DNA from: Anaerovirgula multivorans
GTDB taxonomy: Bacteria; Bacillota; Clostridia; Peptostreptococcales; Natronincolaceae
NCBI RefSeq assembly: GCF_900188145.1
Contig: NZ_FZOJ01000004.1
Coordinates: 186,001 to 250,000 of the forward strand
Length of the DNA: 64,000 nt
Direction of reading: 5' to 3'
Within the stretch, counting starts at the first letter, position 1; each line of letters starts with the position of its first letter. Shown piece after piece: positions 52,476-60,871 of the stretch. The notes below the pieces were generated by a model. That model made no database searches. It saw only the letters and a program-made list of their open reading frames with translations, and was not told the DNA's origin. Made by a program: the position numbers and the translations under genes.

Positions 52476-52626
52476 ATTATATATAGATGCTGTTAATAAA
52501 TAATGTGCTACAGGTATCGAAATGCTATCTATATTAAGAAGAAGTGGGTATATAATTATTACTTTGAGGTACAATCTAAAGGTAAAGAATAGTATCCTCT
52601 TTAAGAGGATTGAATGGAGGCGCCTA

Positions 52627-53853
52627 ATGAAAACTGTAGTGGAAAGATTTTTAAATTATATTCGTGTGGATACCATGTCTGATCCTAATTCTGATTCTTG
52701 TCCAAGCACAGAAAAACAGTTACAGCTTGCAAGATTGTTGGCTGCAGAACTGAAGGAACTTGGCCTAGAAGAAGTAAGTCTTGATGAAAATGGTTATGTG
52801 ATGGGAACATTGCCCTCTAATACTGATATAGAAATTCCTACTATTGGGTTTATCGCCCATATGGACACTAGTCCTGATATGTCCGCTATCAATGTAAAAC
52901 CTCAGATCATAGAGCAATACAATGGTAAGGATATAATATTAAATAGAGAAAAAAATATTATCTTGTCTCCTCAAGATTTTCCTGAGTTGAAAAATTATGT
53001 TCATCAGGATTTAATTACAACTGATGGAACAACCTTGTTAGGAGCTGATGATAAAGCTGGAATAGCAGAGATTATGACAGCTCTTGAGGATTTAATCAGT
53101 CATCCCCATATAAAGCATGGTCCGGTTAAGATAGCTTTTACCCCTGACGAAGAGATAGGCAGAGGAGCAGATAGGTTTAATGTTCAAAGGTTTGCTGCAG
53201 ATTTTGCTTATACACTAGATGGGGGAGAAATTGGAGAACTCGAATACGAAAATTTTAATGCGGCCTACGCCAAAATCATCATAAAAGGTCGCAATGTACA
53301 CCCTGGTTCAGCTAAAAATAAAATGATTAACGCCCTCCTAATTGCTATGGAACTACATGCTATGCTGCCTTCCAACGAAACACCAGCATGTACAGAAGGA
53401 TATGAAGGCTTCTTCCATTTAAATGATATGACAGGAAATGTAGAAGAAACCTTTATGCACTATATTATCAGAGACCATGACAGAGATAAGTTTGAAACTA
53501 GAAAGGATAGAATTCATAAGATTGTAGCTTATATGAAAGCTATCTATGGAGAAGATGCTATTCTTTTAGAAATGAAGGATCAGTACTATAACATGAAGGA
53601 AAAAATTATTCCAGTAATGCATGTAGTTGAAACAGCTGAAAAGGCCATGAAGGAGTTAAATATTAACCCTATCATCAAGCCAATAAGAGGGGGTACCGAT
53701 GGTGCACGATTGTCCTACATGAATCTCCCTAGCCCTAACCTATTCACTGGAGGTCATAACTTTCATGGTAAGTATGAATTTATTCCTATTCCCTCTATGG
53801 AGAAGGCGGTAGAAGTAATTATAAAAATCATAGAACTTTATAGTGATAAGTAG
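52627..53853 (+). CDS. pepT: Peptidase T (tripeptide aminopeptidase)
   Basis: A 408-residue M20 zinc peptidase removing the N-terminal residue from tripeptides. Metal and catalytic motifs: IAHMDTSPD (His78, Asp80), LLGADDKAG, TPDEEIGRGAD (catalytic Glu and ligand), YTLDGGEIGELEYENFNAA and TGGHNFHGKYEF. ATG at 52627 has GGAGG six bases upstream and gives the standard length; the longer frame upstream is leader. Confidence 0.96.
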   Translation: MKTVVERFLNYIRVDTMSDPNSDSCPSTEKQLQLARLLAAELKELGLEEVSLDENGYVMGTLPSNTDIEIPTIGFIAHMDTSPDMSAINVKPQIIEQYNGKDIILNREKNIILSPQDFPELKNYVHQDLITTDGTTLLGADDKAGIAEIMTALEDLISHPHIKHGPVKIAFTPDEEIGRGADRFNVQRFAADFAYTLDGGEIGELEYENFNAAYAKIIIKGRNVHPGSAKNKMINALLIAMELHAMLPSNETPACTEGYEGFFHLNDMTGNVEETFMHYIIRDHDRDKFETRKDRIHKIVAYMKAIYGEDAILLEMKDQYYNMKEKIIPVMHVVETAEKAMKELNINPIIKPIRGGTDGARLSYMNLPSPNLFTGGHNFHGKYEFIPIPSMEKAVEVIIKIIELYSDK

Positions 53854-53882
53854 TGTCTTAAAAATCTATCTATGACATAAAA

Positions 53883-53918
53883 GGAAAGAATGATGATTTC
53901 ATTCTTTCCCTTTTTTTA
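53883..53918 (+). terminator. Terminator of pepT
   Basis: GGAAAGAATGA at 53883-53893 pairs with TCATTCTTTCC at 53899-53909, then a T-run. Confidence 0.85.
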
Positions 53919-54028
53919 TCTATTTATATATATCAATGAAATTGGAAGCTATCTTTTGAAATAGGCACGTAATTTCTATTGAAATAAGGCTTTAATATCT
54001 TAGAAGAAAATAAGAGGAAGAATGGGGT

Positions 54029-54057
54029 TTGCATATTAGCGGCACTTTGTATACAAT
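54029..54057 (+). promoter_or_regulatory. Promoter of the PII-like/antiporter operon
   Basis: TTGCAT (54029-54034), 17-base spacer, TACAAT (54052-54057). Confidence 0.65.
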
Positions 54058-54092
54058 TTAATACATGGTGAAAAATTGAAAGAAGGGATAAA

Positions 54093-54446
54093 ATGCAAGC
54101 ATTGTTTATCGTATTAAACAAAACAGAATGTCTAGACGACATACTAAAAGAATTTGTAAATATTGGTATAAGAGGTGCTACTATTATTGATAGCCAAGGT
54201 ATGGCTAGCGCTTTAGTAAAAAGCCCCCAAAATAACATTCCCATTATAGGTACCTTAAGAGGTCTTGTTGATAGTTCACGCCCCTATAACAAGACTATTT
54301 TTACTGTTGTGGAGAATGAAAAAATGGCAGATTTAGCCATGGAGACAGTTAATGAAATTGTTGGGGATATGAACAGCGAAGGTACAGGTGTAATGTTCAC
54401 AATACCTGTAGGTAAAATATATGGTCTTGGAAATTTTAATGAATAA
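54093..54446 (+). CDS. PII-like small regulatory protein
   Basis: A 117-residue protein with the ferredoxin-like PII pattern. The first strand-helix pair is QALFIVLNKTECLDDILKEF, the T-loop position follows GATIIDSQGMASALV, and the C-terminal half ends GTGVMFTIPVGKIYGL, like the PII motif before the last strand. The residues for classical ATP/2-oxoglutarate binding and uridylylation are not clear. It is 29 bases upstream of an antiporter gene in one operon, so it likely senses a metabolite or ion and controls that carrier. Confidence 0.75.
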   Translation: MQALFIVLNKTECLDDILKEFVNIGIRGATIIDSQGMASALVKSPQNNIPIIGTLRGLVDSSRPYNKTIFTVVENEKMADLAMETVNEIVGDMNSEGTGVMFTIPVGKIYGLGNFNE

Positions 54447-54475
54447 ATAGTAGCGCATTGAGGAGGCGTATTTTT

Positions 54476-55687
54476 TTGAATCTTTTAGTAAAAATAAGCA
54501 TTATATTATTAGTAGGGATCTTAGGAGGGAGATTATCTAAACTCTTACGATTACCTTATGTAACTGGATATTTAATAGGAGGACTATTAATTGGACCTTC
54601 CTTTACAAATATTATTACGGATGTCAACATACAAGGTTTTTCTATCATAAACGAGATTGCTTTAGCAGCTATTGCCTTTAGTATCGGAAGTGAGTTTCTC
54701 ATTGAAGAATTAATAAAAGTAGGAAAAAAAATATTTATTGTTACAGTAGTTCAAGCATTTGCTACCATAATTATGGTTTTTTCTGCAAGTTATTTTTTGT
54801 TGCATCAATCTTTTGAATTGAGCATCCTATTAGGTTCAATAGCAGCTGCTACAGCACCTGCTGCTACAACAATGATTATAAAACAATATAATACAAAAGG
54901 TCCTTTAACAAAAACGATTTTGCCAGTAGTGGCAATAGATGATGCTTTATGTGTAATGAGTTTTGGTATAGCTATGGCCATTACAAAGATTTCCTTTGGA
55001 GCAGGGGATATGTCTTTTTTACAAATGATGATTTCTCCTCTAGTTGAAATTGTTGGTTCATTGGTTGTAGGGTTCGGTGCAGGATTCATTCTAGCATTTT
55101 TAGCCAATAAAACTAAAAATGATGAAGAACTATTAACACTTGTGCTTGCTTTTGTTGTAATTGGAAGCGGCATCGCCAGTGGATTGCATCTTTCTCCAAT
55201 ATTGACATGTATGATGATTGGTGGAACACTTACAAATCTTATGCAGAACCATATGAGAGCTTTTCATGCTATAGGGAGATTTACGCCACCAATTTACTTG
55301 TTTTTCTTTACATTGGCAGGAGCTAGTCTACATCTTGAAGTTTTAGGACAATTGGGCTTATTAGGAGCTGGCTATATACTAGCAAGAGCAACTGGCAAGA
55401 TCCTCGGAGCTGGCTTAGGCGCTAAAATGGTAGGGTATCCTGATACGATTGTAAAAAACTTAGGGTTTAGTTTATTGCCTCAGGCTGGGGTAGCAATTGG
55501 TTTAGCCATGTTAGTAAAACAAGAAATACCTCAAATTGGCGATAAAATAAGTACCATTATTTTAGGTGGTGTTTTCGTATATGAATTAATCGGACCCATT
55601 ATGGCAAAATTTGCTTTAAACAGAGCTGGAGAAATTCATCCAGACACTGTAGCTCCACAAGAAGCATTGGCTAAAGGACATAATTAA
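54476..55687 (+). CDS. Cation/proton antiporter, CPA2 (KefB/NapA) family
   Basis: A 403-residue membrane protein with about 12 helices. LRLPYVTGYLIGGLLIGPSF, ATAPAATTMII and VVAIDDALCVMSFGIAMAI carry the unwound-helix and ion-binding Asp pattern of CPA2 exchangers. No cytoplasmic nucleotide-binding domain follows. The start is TTG at 54476 with AGGAGG nine bases upstream; a TTG at 54458 overlaps that site. It is coupled to the PII-like gene and followed by a terminator. Confidence 0.88.
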   Translation: MNLLVKISIILLVGILGGRLSKLLRLPYVTGYLIGGLLIGPSFTNIITDVNIQGFSIINEIALAAIAFSIGSEFLIEELIKVGKKIFIVTVVQAFATIIMVFSASYFLLHQSFELSILLGSIAAATAPAATTMIIKQYNTKGPLTKTILPVVAIDDALCVMSFGIAMAITKISFGAGDMSFLQMMISPLVEIVGSLVVGFGAGFILAFLANKTKNDEELLTLVLAFVVIGSGIASGLHLSPILTCMMIGGTLTNLMQNHMRAFHAIGRFTPPIYLFFFTLAGASLHLEVLGQLGLLGAGYILARATGKILGAGLGAKMVGYPDTIVKNLGFSLLPQAGVAIGLAMLVKQEIPQIGDKISTIILGGVFVYELIGPIMAKFALNRAGEIHPDTVAPQEALAKGHN

Positions 55688-55737
55688 AAAATTCCTTTAA
55701 CCAAACTGAAGGAAAAATCAAATATTCTCACATGGTT

Positions 55738-55774
55738 AAAATACTATCAGCCACATGGCTGATAGTATTTTTTT
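55738..55774 (+). terminator. Terminator of the antiporter operon
   Basis: AAATACTATCAGCC (55738-55752) pairs with GGCTGATAGTATTT (55757-55770), then TTTT. Confidence 0.88.
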
Positions 55775-55851
55775 CATATCCACTAACCATTCAAATAAAA
55801 CCTATGTAAATTCAATAAACGTTTTAATAGAAGTTTGCCATAAGAATGCTC

Positions 55852-56012
55852 TTACACTGAACCATATAATTTGTCTAAATCGTACCCTTCTTTTATAAGA
55901 ATGCCTTTCTGTTCATTAATATATGTAAGTATGATATCTGTATTAAATTCAGGATGGAACTGTACTCCCCAGATATTTTTATTTATAGAAAAAGTAGGGT
56001 TAATGATATCCT
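55852..56012 (-). pseudogene. Class I glutamine amidotransferase remnant (C-terminal part)
   Basis: About 50 codons read INPTFSINKNIWGVQFHPEF then NTDIILTYINEQKGIL and end TAA at 55854-55852. GVQFHPEF is the catalytic-His motif of class I amidotransferases (GMP-synthase-like). The Cys half is missing and unrelated sequence lies upstream, so only the tail survives. Confidence 0.7.
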
Positions 56013-56114
56013 CTAATCACACTTTTCAACAACTACCGATATTTTTAGCAGGGATGGTGGAGCTAGATTCGGATTTCAGCATCAAGGTAGACGTTTTAAA
56101 CAGCCCCTTGTTAT

Positions 56115-57071
56115 TCATAAAAACAAACCATATAAAACAGGTAGTATAAAAGGAACCGTAAATGTCAAAATAGCTCCCGTAATCAGAGTAACCAGCCCCA
56201 GTTCAACCCCTACAAATTTCGTTACAGGTACGAGCATAGTATCCATATTGCCGGCAGCACCACCTGCAATCGGACTGCCGGTACTGATCCTTATCAGCAA
56301 TGGCAGCAGCAGTACCGTAAAAAATTCTCGCATTACATTTACAACGAACCCATAAGTTCCCGCTTCAATTCCGTAAATCTGTGTCATATATGCTCCCGTT
56401 AAACTGTAATAACTCATTCCACTTGCCGACATTACGGATGTGTGTAATGGTACTCCGAGAAGAATTCCCGCTGTGAAGCCGCCCACAAGACTTCCCAAAA
56501 AAATTGCTATTGAAATATAAATGACTCGAAAACCAAGTATCCTTATATATTTAAAAACTTTTCTGTTGGATCCAAGGTTTATGCCAACACTGACATAAAG
56601 TGTAATCAGAGATCCCACCAGCAGATAATCAAGTATAAAGATCGGAATGTATAGCATAACAAAATAACCAAGTATTACACCTATAACAATGCTTACAGGC
56701 ATAATCCAAATCAGTGGTGAACTTTTACTTTTTTCTTCCTGCGAAATATCAATTTCGCTATTTATATTGATATTTTCCGATAAGAGCTTCTCCCTCAGCC
56801 TTTCCAGCGGTAGCATAGTTTTCTCTATAATTACCGTAAATAAGATGCTGAAGACAATGGCACATAAGGATATAGCAAGACAATTTAGACCTATGGAATC
56901 CAGATTTGACATAACGGAATCATTTATGCCGATATTCATTCCAATCGTCAGCATAAGCACAACTAAGGCTATATTGATAATTCTATCAATTCTTTTCAGT
57001 GTCCTTTCCGTCAAATTGCGCATACCTATAAAAAGTCCTGCAGCAAGGCATAAAAAAGGCATCCATGTCAT
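56115..57071 (-). CDS. lysO: Lysine exporter, LysO family (DUF340)
   Basis: A 318-residue membrane protein with about eight helices. GLFIGMRNLTERTLKRIDRIINIALVVLMLTIGMNIG and the C-terminal block LGVPLHTSVMSASGMSYYSLTGAYMTQIYG, REFFTVLLLPLLIR match LysO, which exports lysine and thialysine in E. coli. GGAGG precedes the ATG. Base composition seems less AT-rich than neighbours, and the gene abuts a broken amidotransferase, hinting at transfer. Confidence 0.85.
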   Translation of the reverse strand: MTWMPFLCLAAGLFIGMRNLTERTLKRIDRIINIALVVLMLTIGMNIGINDSVMSNLDSIGLNCLAISLCAIVFSILFTVIIEKTMLPLERLREKLLSENININSEIDISQEEKSKSSPLIWIMPVSIVIGVILGYFVMLYIPIFILDYLLVGSLITLYVSVGINLGSNRKVFKYIRILGFRVIYISIAIFLGSLVGGFTAGILLGVPLHTSVMSASGMSYYSLTGAYMTQIYGIEAGTYGFVVNVMREFFTVLLLPLLIRISTGSPIAGGAAGNMDTMLVPVTKFVGVELGLVTLITGAILTFTVPFILPVLYGLFL

Positions 57072-57314
57072 TCAACAGCACCTCCAGTTTTTACATATTC
57101 TTTTTCTTTGGTTTCATCTTCATTGTGCCACATAGTTCAGTTAAAGTTATATTAATAATTACTTCTTTAAAATATTATAAATTCCTCTATATTAGTACAT
57201 GTTTCTTTTGAACTAATCAGACTCTCTCTCACTTCATATACTACTATCATACTGTATTCCCTTCTGCTAAGCAGTTGGAAACTAAAGACTTTATTAGATC
57301 ACTCCTTTAAAACA
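57072..57314. other. Region upstream of lysO
   Basis: No gene visible. It should contain the lysO promoter; no lysine riboswitch is recognisable. Confidence 0.4.
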
Positions 57315-57353
57315 AAAAGGGAAAGAATGATAATTCTCATTGCTTTCCCCTTT
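57315..57353. terminator. Hairpin terminator
   Basis: AAAGGGAAAG..AATGA pairs with TCATT..CTTTCCCCTTT with one bulge. On the minus strand it follows the small membrane-protein frame at 57365-57565 and is followed by TTTTTGTTTT. Confidence 0.7.
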
Positions 57354-57364
57354 ATATATTATTA

Positions 57365-57565
57365 TTAATAATAACCCCATCCATATGGTCTGCGCCATAT
57401 TGCCAACAATGTTAAAAACCATAATAGTAAACTACTGCCAAATAGAAATTGAGTTTCTACAGATCTTGATAGATTGCTATTATTGGAGAATTCAATTTCT
57501 TCCACTAGTAAGCTTTTTACTATATGGATTCGCTGTCGATGCATATCTGTTACAAAGCCATCCAT
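57365..57565 (-). CDS. Possible small membrane protein, 66 residues
   Basis: The C-terminal third is a membrane helix followed by an aromatic tail (FGSSLLLWFLTLLAIW, then RRPYGWGYY), a pattern seen in small sporulation-related proteins of Firmicutes. A terminator stands directly after the stop. No ribosome site precedes the ATG at 57565, so the true start may be internal or the frame may be decayed. Confidence 0.4.
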   Translation of the reverse strand: MDGFVTDMHRQRIHIVKSLLVEEIEFSNNSNLSRSVETQFLFGSSLLLWFLTLLAIWRRPYGWGYY

Positions 57566-57665
57566 TTGAATTGAAATTTATGGGGGTATGCCTATATTAA
57601 TAATGAGCCATGCTTTTTATAAGTACATAGCTAAAGGTCCAACAAAAACTTAGACCTTTATTGCT

Positions 57666-58424
57666 TTAATAAAACATATTTTCAATAAACAAATGATTGA
57701 ATTGTGGGCTCATGGAGAGATTAATTGCTTTTGCCTTCTCCACTATTGTATCCAGATTTTCCTTGCAGTTTTTATCAAGGAGATATTTCACAGTTCCTCC
57801 TAGACTAGTATTACCGCTAATCTTGATCTTATCTTTTAGCTCCTCTGGTATCAACCCTATCCTTACTGCATTTTCTATGTTGATATTGCTGCCAAATCCT
57901 CCTGCTAAATAGACATGATTTATGTCATTAGAACTTGCTCCATATTCCTGCATTAAACACTCAATTCCCGATCTTAAAGCTGATTTTGCCAATTGTATCT
58001 CTCTTATGTCTTTTTGAGTGATCTTTATAGAGCCCTCTTTGTCATTATGATAAACAACGACTTCTCCATTAGCAAATGTTTCTGCTAATCGTCCTGTGCT
58101 GTCTATCCAACCATGCCTTAGTCCTTCGGCGATTGTATCAATAATGCCAGATCCGCACATCCCTATGGGTTGTTGATTTCCAATGACCTCATATATAAAA
58201 GCATCCTTTTGATAGGTTACCGAAGCTATAGCTCCTGCTATGCAACCAGTTCCGCAGGAGATATTTCCACCTTCTAGGGCAGGTCCAGCTGCAGTGGCAG
58301 TAGCCAACATGCGATCTTTTTTGCCTATAACAATTTCTCCATTAGTTCCTATATCAATCAGCATATTCACCTTTTCTGATTGGAATTCTTTTACACGATC
58401 TTTGCTATGAACGGTAATATTCAT
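57666..58424 (-). CDS. Corrinoid reductive activator-like ASKHA protein (C-terminal domain only)
   Basis: A 252-residue protein matching the C-terminal ATPase domain of RamA/RACE corrinoid activators (DUF4445): LIDIGTNGEIVIGKKDRMLATATAAGPALEG, GMCGSGIIDTIAEGL and VYLAGGFGSNINIENAV. Full-length relatives (about 600 residues) also carry an N-terminal 2Fe-2S ferredoxin and a middle domain, both absent here. ATG at 58424 is the better start. It may be a truncated gene or a stand-alone ATPase serving the neighbouring corrinoid protein. Confidence 0.78.
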   Translation of the reverse strand: MNITVHSKDRVKEFQSEKVNMLIDIGTNGEIVIGKKDRMLATATAAGPALEGGNISCGTGCIAGAIASVTYQKDAFIYEVIGNQQPIGMCGSGIIDTIAEGLRHGWIDSTGRLAETFANGEVVVYHNDKEGSIKITQKDIREIQLAKSALRSGIECLMQEYGASSNDINHVYLAGGFGSNINIENAVRIGLIPEELKDKIKISGNTSLGGTVKYLLDKNCKENLDTIVEKAKAINLSMSPQFNHLFIENMFY

Positions 58425-58484
58425 TTTGCTCCACACTCCTCAACAATCCATGTACTGTTTTAATAGTAAAGATTCACTTTCTAA

Positions 58485-58546
58485 AACAAATACTACTACT
58501 ATTTTACGACACTGGTAGGCCTTTTTAATAGTAGTAGTAGTAAAAA
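58485..58546. terminator. Hairpin with TAC/GTA triplet arms
   Basis: TACTACTACTATT near 58488-58501 pairs with AATAGTAGTAGTA near 58532-58545 over a 30-base loop, in the gap between the corrinoid-protein and activator genes. Confidence 0.5.
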
Positions 58547-58628
58547 ATAGTGACTTTTTATATTTTCTATTTAAAATTTATCCTTCGGTGTATTGCTAAG
58601 ACTCCCGCTTCTTCTAGATAAACAAACT

Positions 58629-58668
58629 AAGCGACTAACACAAAATCAAAGATTTTGGTTATCTGCTT
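58629..58668. repeat. Dispersed 40-bp palindromic repeat, copy 4
   Basis: AAGCGACTAACACAAAATC..GATTTTGGTTATCTGCTT, same orientation as copy 1. Confidence 0.7.
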
Positions 58669-58683
58669 ATAGATAAACAAACT

Positions 58684-58730
58684 AAGTGACCAACACGAAA
58701 GTTGCAAATCAAACTTTCGGTTGTCTACTT
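58684..58730. repeat. Dispersed palindromic repeat, copy 5 (longer variant)
   Basis: AAGTGACCAACACGAAAGTT..AACTTTCGGTTGTCTACTT, directly after copy 4 with the same ends but a different inner stem (CGAAAGTT/AACTTTCG), suggesting the stem is kept by paired changes. Confidence 0.65.
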
Positions 58731-58761
58731 ATGAATTAAGTCTCATTTTATAAGCGCATAT

Positions 58762-59394
58762 CTAATTGATGATTTCTGCTAACTTATCAGCTGCACTTAC
58801 TGCATCTTTAGTGTAGAAATCTCCTCCAACTTCCTTTACATATTCTTCAGTTACAGGTGCTCCTCCTGCCATTATAGCATATTTTTCTCTTACACCTTTA
58901 TTTTCAAACTCATCAACAACTGTTTTAATATATGGCATGGTTGTTGTTAATAGAGCTGACATACAGACAACATCTGCTTGATGTGCTTCTGCTGCTTCTA
59001 CGAATTTTTCTGCTGGAATATCTACTCCTAAGTCAATTACCTTATAGCCTGCACCCTTCATCATCATAACTACTAGGTTCTTTCCTATATCATGTAAATC
59101 TCCCTTTACTGTACCCATAACCACAGTCCCCTTTGGCTTGACATCCTCATCTGCTAAGGCTTTCTCTAGAACCTCCATACCACCGTTCATGGCACGAGCT
59201 GCTATTAAAACCTCTGGTACGAAAGCTTCATTTCTTTTCCATCGATCTCCGATATCCATCATACCCTTTAATAATCCTTCATTTAAAATGCCTTCTGATT
59301 TTAATCCTTGGTCTAATGCTTCTTTCACTAATCTTTGAACTTCCGCTACTTGGCCTTTTTGTAATACCTCCGCAATTTGATCATACAATGACAT
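58762..59394 (-). CDS. Corrinoid methyl-carrier protein (MtbC/MttC-like)
   Basis: A 210-residue B12 protein that carries methyl groups between two methyltransferases. The four-helix cap (GLKSEGILNEGLLKGMMDIGDRWKRNEAFVPEVLIAARAM) precedes the Rossmann domain with cobalt-ligating His in GDLHDIGKNLV and the base-binding SALLTTTMPY and AGGAPVTEEY motifs. ATG at 59394 has AGGAGG seven bases upstream. It sits with a URO-D methyltransferase and a pterin-binding methyltransferase. Confidence 0.94.
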   Translation of the reverse strand: MSLYDQIAEVLQKGQVAEVQRLVKEALDQGLKSEGILNEGLLKGMMDIGDRWKRNEAFVPEVLIAARAMNGGMEVLEKALADEDVKPKGTVVMGTVKGDLHDIGKNLVVMMMKGAGYKVIDLGVDIPAEKFVEAAEAHQADVVCMSALLTTTMPYIKTVVDEFENKGVREKYAIMAGGAPVTEEYVKEVGGDFYTKDAVSAADKLAEIIN

Positions 59395-59494
59395 GTCCTT
59401 ACCTCCTATTAATTGGTATTTCCTATCTAACATATCTTTTTCAATGGCCTCGCCACTAAAGGTTTGCCATTTTCTACATCCTTTTCATAATCTT

Positions 59495-60787
59495 CTATAA
59501 AGATTCTATTTCTTCCCTTGCGATTTCAGCAAACCTAACGATATTGTTTGGATTGTTTCCTAAGGTATGGTTATCCTTCATGATGACTTCCACTTGGTTG
59601 TTAACTGTCTTTCTCAATACATCTCGAAGATCCTTTCTTACCAAATCTTCATCCATATGACTTACTGATAATGGTGATGGAGATGGTTTTAAAGAATAGA
59701 TATATTGGTTTCTTAGCTTTTCTGCCATGATTTCTTTGTTAGCCCATGGGGATACAGATACCCTTCTTAGGTTAGGCACAACCTTAACAATGTCAAATCT
59801 TTGATCCATTGGCTCACAGCAAGCGTAACAGGTAAGTTCAAAACGCTCCATCAGTTTTTTCTGATAGGGAAAGATAAATTCCTTAAACATATCTGGAGAA
59901 ATACCCACTGTTACCTGACTCTCTGCTAGAGCCCACATATGCTTTGTAGTCACATGCCCATCAAAATTTTTTCCAGGTAGCTGATCTGTATAGCCTATAC
60001 CACCTGAGCCTACAAAGGAATTGTCATTGTTTAGGCTTAACAAACGATTCTTTTCCAAGAAATCTAGCTTTTCCATTGTTCCCTTAAATAATAATGCCAT
60101 TATCTCATGTACCTTATCGGGAGAATCATAGAAATCAAACATCAGCTTCTCCATACCTCTTAAGAAAACATATTCATCTGTAAGGCCTACAGACCAAAAC
60201 CACACGGTTTGAAGCCTTACTTCTAAAATCCCATCGAAGACTTCATGGGCGATCTCTAACACCTTTTCTGTTGTTGCATAATCAATGTCAATTCGTGGTT
60301 TTCTGATGGCGGGAATTAAATCATAGCTATCAAGTATTGTATGAATTTCATAGGCTCCCCCATCCTCTCTAGCGGATTTTCTCGGATCCTCTTTACCATC
60401 TATGCTCCATTGTGTTTCTTTATAGACATGGAATACATTAAAGTAGGGCTCTAATACATAGTCATCCTTCATCTCATTGCCCCAAAATATCATTTTTCTT
60501 AAATAACATTCCCAATGTCTAGCAATACTGTTCTCACACTTTATGTCCTTATCTAATATGATCTCGTTCCACCCATTCTCTGGATCGCAAAGAATAAGAG
60601 GTCTTGTCTTCTCTAAATTGTTGTGTCTAGTCCATAACTTCTTTCTTTCTGCCATAATTGGACGGCCCGCAATTTCAGCTAACTCTTTAGCTAGTTCTCT
60701 TAGAACCTCTTTATCAGCATTGCTTAAAGAAAGATTAGAGTAATCAGCATTGTTGAAGTTTACACGAAGATTTAAATGTTCAAACAT
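59495..60787 (-). CDS. URO-D-family methyltransferase, corrinoid-dependent
   Basis: A 430-residue protein related to the uroporphyrinogen-decarboxylase-fold methyltransferases (MtaA/CmuA and the long clostridial group). It has VWFWSVGLTDEYVFLRGMEKLMFDFYDSPD-type barrel motifs, and a Cys-rich stretch (LTCYACCEPMDQRF) that could supply zinc ligands. It lacks decarboxylase-specific arginines as far as can be judged. Next to the corrinoid protein it probably moves a methyl group from an unknown substrate. An operator-like site lies at 60825-60840. Confidence 0.82.
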   Translation of the reverse strand: MFEHLNLRVNFNNADYSNLSLSNADKEVLRELAKELAEIAGRPIMAERKKLWTRHNNLEKTRPLILCDPENGWNEIILDKDIKCENSIARHWECYLRKMIFWGNEMKDDYVLEPYFNVFHVYKETQWSIDGKEDPRKSAREDGGAYEIHTILDSYDLIPAIRKPRIDIDYATTEKVLEIAHEVFDGILEVRLQTVWFWSVGLTDEYVFLRGMEKLMFDFYDSPDKVHEIMALLFKGTMEKLDFLEKNRLLSLNNDNSFVGSGGIGYTDQLPGKNFDGHVTTKHMWALAESQVTVGISPDMFKEFIFPYQKKLMERFELTCYACCEPMDQRFDIVKVVPNLRRVSVSPWANKEIMAEKLRNQYIYSLKPSPSPLSVSHMDEDLVRKDLRDVLRKTVNNQVEVIMKDNHTLGNNPNNIVRFAEIAREEIESL

Positions 60788-60824
60788 GTATAATTCCTCC
60801 TTAAAATAATAAATAATATAGTTT

Positions 60825-60840
60825 AAGTGCTCGGGCTCGG
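60825..60840. promoter_or_regulatory. LacI-type operator, site 1
   Basis: AAGTGCTCGGGCTCGG upstream of the URO-D gene; shares the half-site and central CG with the sites at 61914 and 62835. Confidence 0.5.
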
Positions 60841-60871
60841 TTGGTTCAAAAGAAAATATGGTGCTGCCCTG

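Noticed and set aside
54458-54475. Upstream TTG as the antiporter start
   Set aside because: It overlaps the AGGAGG ribosome site; TTG at 54476 is correctly spaced.
55871-56149. Plus-strand open frame of 92 codons
   Set aside because: Antisense to the amidotransferase remnant and the end of lysO; no ribosome site.
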